Made by a program: the position numbers and the translations under genes
NCBI GenBank assembly: GCA_036346405.1
Contig: CM070550.1
Coordinates: 13,240,115 to 13,304,114 of the forward strand
Source: Phyllostachys edulis
Taxonomy: Eukaryota > Streptophyta > Magnoliopsida > Poales > Poaceae
Reading direction: 5' to 3'
DNA length: 64,000 nucleotides
Part shown: piece after piece, positions 55,574 through 64,000 of the stretch
How the letters are laid out: the number at the start of each line of letters is the position of its first letter
How positions within the stretch are numbered: the stretch's first letter is position 1
The notes under the pieces: generated by a model
What the model saw: only the letters and a program-made list of their open reading frames with translations
What the model was told of the DNA's origin: nothing
Database searches by the model: none

Positions 55574-58500
55574 CTAGGCCAGTTGCCCGGGAAGATCACC
55601 ACGCAGCAATGGGGCAGCCTCCTCGTTCTCCTCCGCGGCGGCCGCCGCCGTCGCCGTCACCGCCGCCACCGACCAGATGTCGGCGCCGTTCCTGTTGCCA
55701 TTGCCGTTGCCGGCGACGTGCTCGGTGCACGAGATCGGCACCAGGCACAGCCCCCGGCTCCTCAGGTCGCTGGGCCGCGGCTCCACCACCACCCCGGCCG
55801 CGCTCTCCTGCACCTGCACATCGCAACCAGACGTTACGTTACCATTTCTCCACGGTACAAAGCACTATGGTTAGAAAATTTATAACCACGGGTAATTAAG
55901 TAAAGCTCGGCGTTTGCTCTTACTGGGACGCGCGCAGAGGGTGGCAGGCGCTGCATGTACGGCGAGCTCAGGACCTGACACGAAAAGCGACCGGAGCCAG
56001 TGAGCCCGGGACAATGTTGGTAGTACTAGGCTTTACAGCCTTCTTACTGTATAGACACACACTGCATATATACTGTACAGTATAGACGAACACTGTACAA
56101 AGCTTCACCAATACTTTATGTACCGCATTTTCTTAACTCATCAAAGGCCAAGCAGACTGGGGCACACGTAGTACGAGTAATAACGCACCTGAACCTGGTC
56201 GTGCAGGAATCGTATGTAGTCCAGCGCCTCGTGCAGAACGGAAGCCGTATCAGACTGGCAGGCAGCGGCAGGGCCGGTTGGGTCCATGCAGTTTACGTCC
56301 ACCCGTCAGTCAAAAGGTCAGAAGGAGAGAACAGATTCCATGATCGATTGGCTTAATTTCTAGTCACTCAATACACGTCATTATAACTTTCAAGTTTTAT
56401 TTCTAAATACATGTCAATATAAGATTTTGAAATGATTTTTTACTATCTTTTTCTTGTATATCTCTCCCCTTTAACTATTTTCAAGATCATTTACTGTTAT
56501 AGACTAACATAATACACAACATTTGAAAGCAATAAGTGATTAGTCTTTTCTAACTGTGTCTTGTTGTAGTGCAACTGTGCAAGATAAGTCATCTAGTACT
56601 TGGGTACGGAGGAAGTACTTACCAGTAGCATGCAAACAAGAGGAACGAACGGGTATGTATCTACGCACTACGCGGACGCGGACCTGGACCCTCCAAACGT
56701 TGGAGAGCAACGTCAGAGAGCAACAGTGGCGCACAGTGTGTATGGACGGCAAATCACTGTGACCAAATTTACTGCTTATAAGACTGTAGCAACTAACTGC
56801 AGCGCTGGTGGTGACCTGTACTGCTGCAGCGTACCGTAGCATATGGTCTGTCCATCTCAAATCCGGCGGCTCGTAATCACCCAGAGTCACAACACTGTTT
56901 ACTGTCTGACTTCCCTTCTCGGCGTCAGAGAATCCTCTTCCGTATCTACCCATCAGCCCCTGGTAATGGAGTTTTTTGTGGCTATTTTGGAACTGTTTCG
57001 CATCGAAATTACAAATCCACTCTCTCGAGTGAAATGCTAAAAATATCACTGTGGATGTGTCAGCAGACGACATGTATCACCTATAGGGATGGCAATGGGC
57101 CCCATTCCCCATTCCCCGATAGGAATTCATCTATTAGGGGACGAGTTTGGGCTATTTCATTCCTCACAGGGATATTAATATAAAAAAAGCATTCCCTATC
57201 GGGTGAGACGGGGATATGGCTATTCCCTTGCTCCCCATCCCCATTACCCGATAGGGCCCCGATAACTACAACTCTGAGCACGACCACTTGTCCCTTAAGG
57301 CCCAGCAAAGTGCATCTGTCTTTTCTTTGTGTAACCCTAGCAGCCGTCGCCCAACTCCTCAAGATCCCAAGTCCCTATTTCCATTCGTTCCCATCCGCCG
57401 CCCCCAACTCCCCGACGCCTTCTCCTCCTCTGCCTCTGGCTCCACCGACGCCTTCTCCTCCGCTGACGCCTCCTCCTCCTCCATCGACGCCGACACCTCC
57501 TCCTCCTCCGCCGGCGCTTGGCGCCTCCTCCCGCTCCCTCCTCCTCCCCCCACTGCAAGCCGCCGACAAACACCTCCTCCGCCCTCCTCCCCAACAGGCC
57601 AACGCCTTGCGCCTCCAGCCGATGCCTCCTCCGACGCCAATCTCTGGTATATGAGGTTCTGTTGGTACTTGTGTATTAATATGAGCTTTGTTAGATTCAT
57701 ATCTAGATTTGTGTATATGACTATGAGCTTGTGTATATGAGCATCTGTTATATTCATATCCAGATTTGCGTATATGAGCTTGTGGTACTTATGTTAGATT
57801 CATATCCAAATTTGTGTATATGAGCTTCACTAATGCTTAATATCTTAACATATCCTTGTTTGGGAGGCTTGAGAAATTTATGTGTATGAGTGTATCCATG
57901 AACGATGAATTCATGCTTCAGTTGTATGTGTATTTGGTCTGGGTCCTGAGGGCCCCGAAAACCCGACACGAATGGGGAACGGGGAAAAATAGTACCCAAT
58001 GATGGGGATGGAGACGTGGACGGGGATTTTTTTCTTTTCACGGGGATGAGGATGGTCTACCACTCCCCAGCGGGGAATGGCCCCGTTGCCATCCCTAGTC
58101 ACCTATCGCCATTGTTATAAAACCAAAACTAATTATCGAGCCGGTCAAGGTCTCGGGGCTGAAGGCGCTTCGGAGGTGGCCCAAGAGGCGGCCGAAACAG
58201 AGGCATTGCACGGGGGCCAAGGGGTGCTTCGGTTGGGCGCTCCGGGCCAAAGGGCGCCAACGAGGCTCCGGGCGGGAGGGCACCACCGCGCCGTGAGGAG
58301 GGGGCGCGAGGTAGGTGGAGCGTGGTGGCTTCGGTCGTAGTAGTGGGCTTCGGCCGGAAAAATGTTGGCTCGGCTCTTGCAAGGAGATGAGAAATGTCTG
58401 GGCAGTAGGGGGTTTAGTGCAAAAAGGATTAAGTGGATTGGAGGTGGGATTAGCACCCAAATCTGGGCTATTCAATCTAGATCCAACGCTCCTGGTTGGC

Positions 58501-61500
58501 ATTTGCACCTTAGCACTCAAATACCCAGTGTGTGTGTGTGTGTGTGTATAGAGAGAGAGAGAGACCACAAAAATATAAATTCAGAACAGTCCAAAAGGGA
58601 CATCATAGGCTCACACGATAACGAGATCATTCAAACAATTGACATTCTAGTATATTTTTTCTTGTTTGAATTAATATGTTTAAACATGCTCCAGTTCCTC
58701 TCACATCCAAATGCACTACATATTTGGCTTAATACATGAATTGACAACTTACAACTTATTATATATGTCTTAGATCTAATTATCTATTACTCTGATTAGA
58801 TAATAGAACGGTAAAAATCTAGCACTTATATCTTAACAAAAACTAGAGAATAGAGACAAACAAAGCAAGCAAGTAAGAAAATGCATAATATCTTGCTGAT
58901 AGAGATGAAGCTGAGCAGAGAACAGAGAGGAGCTGTCGAACAGAGTGAGAGGGTGAGAAAGAGGAAAATTATTTATGTGTAACTGTCAATTTCACAAGAG
59001 GATTTCCACTAAAACCTAACAGCACCCAAAGTATAAACATGTCCTTCAATTTTGTCTTAAAAAACTCTTTAATTTGAGTGGTTTCTTGGAAATTGATCTT
59101 ATGAGCAAAATCCGACTGGATCAAGTAAAACATGTCGGGTCGGACGGGTTGATGAAAACCCGGCCAGGTTTTTTTCCGGATCAATTGCATCTCTGTTCTT
59201 ACGAGTGTGTCTAACCTGACAAAGCCTATGAATCCGGATTTTTCCTGTTCAAGCTGCACTCCTAGGCCACTGCAGCGCACAGGGCCGCACAGTTGCTTCT
59301 TATGCAAAGTCGAGGCGTGATTCTGAGAGGAACTCGGTATCGTGCCGCGCCTTTTTCTTTTGCTTGTTTACCTCTCTCTCTCTCTCTCTGCACAGTGGTT
59401 GCATTGAACTAAAAACAAAGCTTCTACGTGCTTGAAATGATACAAACAGATAGGTTAGATTTCAGATGATGATTGATAGCATTGGTCCATTTCACAATCA
59501 AGTACACACGTGTTTCTGCGTGTTTGACCACAGTAGTTCCAAGTTGGACTGTCGCCCTGATCAAACATTTGCATGAGTATTTTTATCTTATGCGACTTAA
59601 ACTTCTGAAATAAAAAGGGAAAATGGCATCAATATGTTTGAGCCCTGTTTGAGCATGCTGTAGGATGCACGAAATTTATAGAAAACATTGTAATTTGTAT
59701 AGAATTCATGTGTTCCAAACAAGGCCCAGGAAAATGTGTTAATTACAAAAGATGGATTTGAAACGTGATTGCCTAACCCTGGTCTAATCAAGTAAAATGA
59801 AATAAAAGACCTGTACTATCGACCGTTTTTTGTCTGTAGAGGATCCATCTCTGCATTTATCCTTTGTACTAGGAAATTAATGTTCGTCGCCATCTCAAAT
59901 CTACACCTATGAGTTTGTATCATTTCAAAGCACGTATAGTCCGGCCACAACAAAAACTAGGAGCTTTATTTTTTTTGGCCCAATGCTACTACTGTGCACC
60001 ACTCTGCAACAGAGGAAGAGCTAAACAAGCCGAAAGAAATGGCACGACACGGTTCTCGAGGCCCCCCCCCGGAATCACACCTTAGCTTTGCCGAAAAAGC
60101 CATTGTGTGGCACTGTGCTGCAGTGTCCCGGCGGCCCAGCAAGCCCTGCAGGGCCCAAGCGCCCGGCAAGCCGGTGCAGGGGCCAGGGGCACGGTAGGCC
60201 GGTGCCGGGTGGTATATGTCACAAGTCGGCACGTCTGCGATAAGATTTTTGATATTTCACTCGAGTGAAAACTAGATTTACAATTTCAACGTGAAAGACG
60301 AAAAAAAATACCAAAATAGCCAAAAACTCCTGTTAATGTGTGTATCAGTCTGGTTCTTCTACCACTTTCTTTTCCTACTAGTAAATGTTTGTAGTACTAC
60401 CATCTATCTTTGCATTGGCTGTTTGTTTCGGTGTTCTACAGTGGCAGAAAGAAGGCTAAACAGCTTGCAATTTATCGTGGGGTAATTAAGTTGTTACACC
60501 AGGATGGACAGGCAAGTACAGAACGCTAGCTTAAGCAGTAAAGAACGTGTCGCCAAAAGCTTCCAGCTTTTGCCTTTTCACTTTCTTACCTTTCCGAATG
60601 GAGAAACCAGCTGCTGCAGGGCTATGATCCTCTCCCCAAGCCTCTCCCTCCTCACCTATCACAAAGAAAGTTTTTTTTGACCCGTTCAACCAGGAAAAAC
60701 TATATCGTAGGAAAATTTTATCGGATTCACTGGAAAGTTTTTTTTTTGACCAGTTCAACCACGAAAAACTATATCGGTGGGGAAATTTTATCATATCCCA
60801 CCAATAGAACCGGTTATCGCTGGTTACCGGATATTTCGATAAAATTTTGAACAAAATTTTTTAATTGAATTTTGAATTTTTCTGGAAATTTGAATTTGGA
60901 TGAAAATTAAATAAATCCGAATTTTTTTGTCCAGTATTAAAATTTATCGAACCCGACTGATAACACCGGTAACTGATGGTACCAGCGAAATTTTGGTGAT
61001 AGATTTTGTATGGTCCAACCACTCTAGTCAATGAAACAAGAAGTGCCAGATTGTCACAGTAAATTAGCATACTTTTTTTAAGGCAATTAGCACACTTATT
61101 TACTGGCACCAGAAGAAGAACTAGTACTGGTACTAAAGGAAGAAGCGCTAACCCTGGGCTTCTTGATAGTAGCAGCAGCAGATGCAGTTTTTCTCTGATC
61201 ACCACCTCTTGATCCCTTCTTCTGAACAAGTATCAACAGAACCATTAGCTAACCATGCAAGAAACCACAACAGACTTGCAGTAACAACCATTGATTAACC
61301 ATGCAAGAAGCCAGCACAAACTGGAGTAGTAGTAACAACCATTAATTGACCGGGCAAGGAACCAACACAAACATTCACCGAAAACCACAAATTAGAAATG
61401 CAAGAATCCATCACAGAATTGCAGCGACTGAGTTTGTAACTGACACACACCTTGAAGGCCTGTGGCTTAGAGCAAGAGATGGCCGAAATGGCCGTGGCCG

Positions 61501-61837
61501 TCGTCGAGGACGACATGGAGGAGGAGCACTCGGTGGTTGGGCTGGGCTTCTGTGGAATAACCACCGGAATTGCCTGATCGCCGCCGTAGTACTGGAAGCC
61601 AAAGAGGCCATCACCGTGGTACTGTTCTTGGCCACTGAAGCTTAGGATGTGGTGATAAGGAGGAGCCAGGTAGGAGGTACAGGTAGGAGTGCCACCGGTG
61701 GTGGTAGTAGAAACAGCAGAAGAGAGGTACGAGGAAGGACACAGGCACGAGAAGTAGTCAGGCTCATCTCCAAGACCAAGCATGTCCATGTAGCCTCTTC
61801 CTCCTGCCTCTCTGACGATCTCCTCTTCCTTCACCAT
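55574..61837 (-). CDS. Atypical bHLH transcription factor (bHLH68/110/112/123-like), six exons
   Basis: A nuclear DNA-binding regulator. Exons (minus): 61837-61451, 61221-61153, 60655-60590, 56254-56189, 55974-55924 and 55813-55574, all GT-AG and all phase 0, joined length 292 codons plus stop. Residues 1-129 are an acidic/Ser/Thr-rich N-terminus (MVKEEEIVRE, GYMDMLGLG, DEPDYFSCL). 130-152 are basic (KKGSRGGDQRK...KKPR). The bHLH spans about 150-205: VRRERLGERIIALQQLVSPF (helix 1, exon 3), SDTASVLHEALDYIRFL (loop and helix 2, exon 4), VLSSPYMQRLPP (exon 5). The C-terminus has DLRSRGLCLVPISC, diagnostic of this subgroup. The basic region lacks the His-Glu-Arg set of E-box binders. Arabidopsis bHLH112 of this group acts in osmotic stress; the role here is unknown. 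The ATG was chosen because further upstream codons lack similarity. Confidence 0.92.
57084..58097. mobile_element. hAT-like non-autonomous transposon, 1014 bp
   Basis: Terminal inverted repeats begin TAGGGATGGCAA(T/C)GGG and extend about 27 bp. The 8 bp flanks are ATCACCTA (57076-57083) and GTCACCTA (58098-58105), differing at one base. The interior is a CT-rich stretch giving Pro/Ser-rich ORFs without a transposase, and a 'ttagattcatatcca' repeat near 57690-57830. Confidence 0.8.
58528..58564. repeat. (GT)n(GA)n microsatellite
   Basis: About ten GT units, TATA, then about seven GA units within bHLH intron 3. Confidence 0.95.
59371..59390. repeat. (CT)n microsatellite
   Basis: About nine CT units in bHLH intron 3. 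Confidence 0.9.
60669..60802. repeat. 67 bp tandem duplication in bHLH intron 2
   Basis: Two units, each starting with a T-run, then 'gacc(c/a)gttcaacca' and 'aaaaactatatcg', lie 14 bp upstream of the exon 3 acceptor (in gene direction). The T-rich starts read as A-runs on the coding strand. Confidence 0.85.
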
Positions 61838-62449
61838 GATCTCTAGCTGGTACTGGTTGGCACTACAGGAGAGACAAGAGGTTATAGGAACAAAGAGAGA
61901 ACAACAAGATGGATGGCTGGACGGGGATTTTGGATGCAAGAAAGGAGAACACAGTATTAGTACCAACCGGAGTTCTTTCTTGAGAAATTTTACGGTCGTA
62001 ATATAAATCAAATCTGATAATTGATTTGTTAATAGTATAATAAATTTTTATATTTATAATTTTTTTGTGAGGGTATAATAGATTTTTTCAACAATGTTGA
62101 AAAAATTATTCTTATGTTATACAATCCCCATATGTGCAATTACAATTCTAACTTCATATAATTAAATTATAACTAATTCAAATCATTAGGTCGAAAATAA
62201 TGGACATGTCATATTAAATTAAGTGTACAAAGCTCTCTTTCTTTGGGTCAAAGAACTTTCGCGCCCTTCTCGCTACTGCTGCTGCTCTGTGAGCTATGTC
62301 TGTGTGTTCAGACCTCACACAAACACTTTTGAGTGTTGAGAGAACTGTACAATATTGGAAAGAGACGGAGAGAACTGACATGGAAGGGGACGCCTGCTCG
62401 TTTTCTATGTATAGGCAACGATCTATAACCATTGTGCACACCAAGAAGG
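61838..62449. promoter_or_regulatory. bHLH 5' leader and proximal promoter region
   Basis: No other gene. The bHLH frame stays open upstream to 62011 but with unrelated residues, so it is taken as leader. 62000-62220 is very AT-rich. I cannot pin a TATA box. Confidence 0.45.
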
Positions 62450-62460
62450 CTTTGTGAGAG

Positions 62461-63022
62461 TTTTTTTTTAATTTGGCTCTGTGCTGCCTCCTTAATTTCA
62501 AAAATAGCTTTTCTAGCATCAAATTTGTGAATATGACTCCCTGCCGAGTACAAAATTACCAGACGGTAACACGTGGCACATCCCGTGCTCCTAGGGGGGC
62601 GTGGAAAGCTGGTGACCAGCGCGGTAAGCCAGGCAGGCACGCGGGCGCGGAACCAAGCGGCGCAGCGTGGAAGGTGGCGGGTCTGGCCACCTTCTGCGCC
62701 ATTGGAGCGCGGCAACTGTGCATTGCATTACGGGAGAGATGTGCATTGCATTAGCCATTAATAGGCATTAATGGTAGCATTAAGAATTGCATGCATACAT
62801 GCCGCGCTACAGGACAGCGGAAGGCAACCGCGCCCCTTGGTTCCGCTTCCGCCTAGCCTACTGCGCTGGACACCGGCTTTCCACGTGCCCCCGAGCGCGG
62901 GATGTGCCACGTGCCAGCGTCTGGTAATTCCACGCTCGGCAGGAGGCAAATTCGTAAATTTGACGCTAAATGGATTATTTTTGGAATTAAGTTGGTAACA
63001 CGGGACCAAATTAAAAAAGATT
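62461..63022. mobile_element. Mutator-type foldback MITE with about 150 bp inverted repeats
   Basis: A perfect 11 bp direct repeat CTTTGTGAGAG flanks it (62450-62460 and 63023-63033), within the 9-11 bp range of Mutator-like elements. The arms, 62461 to about 62615 and about 62870 to 63022, are inverted copies starting T-run then AATTTGG and running through CTGCCGAG, ATTACCAGACG and ACGTGGCACATCCCG. The spacer is about 250 bp without coding potential. CACGTG occurs at 62570-62575, 62882-62887 and 62908-62913. Confidence 0.85.
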
Positions 63023-63033
63023 CTTTGTGAGAG

Positions 63034-64000
63034 ACGTAGGGCCAGCATGTGGCACATACCAAACCATTATTTTGAATAAATGCACTCGCTCTATATGTTT
63101 GTGTTTTTTTTCCAATTGACGAAACTGTGCATTGATGTTAACATATCGATCACTAAAAAAGTCGGTAAAACGACGTGAAAGGAATTAAAAGTTAGGCTGG
63201 TTGTAGACCTTGTTTCCGGTTTGGCTCAGAATAGCATAAAACATTTATTCTATTACTTTGTTCGACCAAAGCAACAAATATATGACTGTAGTTATACTCC
63301 ACAGTAACATTAGACATGGTAAACAATAAGATTGTAAATATACACTTTGAAACTGATTTTTATTAGCATAAAGCAATAAATACATGAAATCAAAAGTTAC
63401 AATTCTAGCATAAAAACAACCAGAAATTAGCAATATACTTCAAGCAACACGAATAACAATACAAGAAACACGATTAAAAAGGGATTACTAATTCTAAGGC
63501 AACTGAAATTACAAGAAACCTCAATCGATTTTCTCACCTTCAAATCTTGCATCACGATTCGTGCTCAAGAGGGTCGACGTCTTCATCTCTAGTTGGCGGC
63601 GACGGCAGGGTCTTCACCGGCGGCGTGAGTCAGGGTTTAGGGTTCACCTACGTCGAACTTTAGAGGGATAAGATGGCTTGGCGATGGGCAGTGGAGGTGA
63701 CGGTGGCGTCACCTTGGCCGTGGGACAGAGGTGGGCGGTTCCTCAATGTGGTTGACAAATTCGGCAAAGAGAGACGATGGACAGCAAAGATGAGAAGAAG
63801 GTAGGAGAGGTGGCGAAGGGGCGGCAGCAGAGGTGGCGGCGCTGGCAGCCGTGGTGTGAGGTGGTAGAGGCGGTAAGAGGTGATGGCCAGTAGGCCTCAC
63901 CGCCGCCGGCAAGACGACGACACGCATGGAGGAGTTGGTGAAAAAAGTGATTGAGATTTTCTATAATTTCAGACGACTGAGCAATTAAAAAACCTATTAA
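63034..64000. other. Unassigned right edge
   Basis: AT-rich to about 63530, then GC-rich with purine-rich runs on the plus strand. A minus-strand ORF 63709-63927 is Pro/Ala/Ser-rich with no recognisable motif. It may be the 5' part of something beyond the window, or transposon-derived. Confidence 0.4.

Larger units (their letters stand above)
56255..60589 (-). other. bHLH intron 3, 4.3 kb
   Basis: It separates helix 1 from the loop and helix 2 of the bHLH domain. It holds a hAT-like element (57084-58097), two microsatellites and a Stowaway-like stretch (about 56360-56625, ending 'tacggaggaagta'). The other introns are 229, 497, 214 and 110 bp. Confidence 0.85.

Noticed and set aside
55564..55899. 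Plus-strand proline/arginine-rich ORF
   Set aside because: It is the antisense shadow of the last bHLH exon, which has splice sites and family motifs on the minus strand.
57288..57757. Pro/Ser-rich ORF and its Glu/Arg/Gly-rich antisense partner
   Set aside because: Both come from a CT-rich tract inside the hAT-like element.
61838..62011. Longer N-terminus for the bHLH protein (extra 58 codons in frame)
   Set aside because: The extra residues look random and MVKEEE fits the usual start in this group. The frame is merely open.

Overview
The window is nuclear DNA of a grass (Poaceae). The grounds are plant-type splice sites, a grass-style CYP81 cytochrome P450, grass CACTA transposons with arrays of inverted subterminal repeats, Tekay-like and Tat-like Ty3/gypsy elements with long LTRs, and no prokaryotic features. 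I cannot name the species. Nearly everything left of about 53 kb is nested transposable elements (TEs) and dead genes. The only host gene I can assemble intact is an atypical bHLH transcription factor at 55574-61837 on the minus strand: six exons, all introns phase 0, 292 residues.

Layout. 1-3782: a CYP81 exon-1 pseudogene (minus) split by a 3.05 kb non-autonomous CACTA element (CACTA-1, 477-3526). 3783-4971: its upstream DNA. 4972-8037: one end of a second, Ulp1-protease-coding CACTA element (CACTA-3). 8038-13345: Tekay-like LTRs around an almost empty interior. 13346-16200: small transposon remnants. 16230-31620: a Ty1/copia fragment split by a 13.9 kb Tat-lineage gypsy element, which has a decayed antisense ORF and is itself split by a 2 kb solo LTR (19827-21865).

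31986-34118 is a second CYP81 pseudogene with two exons. A 5'-truncated LINE lies right at its TATA box with a 15 bp target duplication. Its far-upstream DNA (about 35740-36680) repeats that of the first copy (about 4195-4700), so the two P450s look like an old tandem duplication pushed apart by TEs. The second copy also carries a Helitron-like insert. 36985-42150 holds a second LINE fragment, then the gag and 3' LTR of a Tekay-like element. 42151-51700 is a minus-strand Tat-type gypsy remnant interrupted by a copia element with 161 bp LTRs (42276-47303) and by CACTA-2 (47564-50756, TTA duplication), a sister of CACTA-1 in the opposite orientation. 51730-52860 looks like the end of a SIRE/Maximus-type copia.

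Around the bHLH gene, intron 3 (4.3 kb) carries a hAT-like element with an 8 bp target duplication. About 0.6 kb upstream of the ATG sits a Mutator-type foldback MITE with an 11 bp target duplication and three CACGTG boxes.

I did not find a previously undescribed system with confident evidence. The best candidates for a second look are the long hairpin conserved in both CACTA-1 and CACTA-2, the MITE carrying G-boxes into the bHLH promoter, the LINE at the P450 TATA box, and a recurring CACG/CCTG (CGTG/CAGG) alternation that may be a consensus-sequence artefact.
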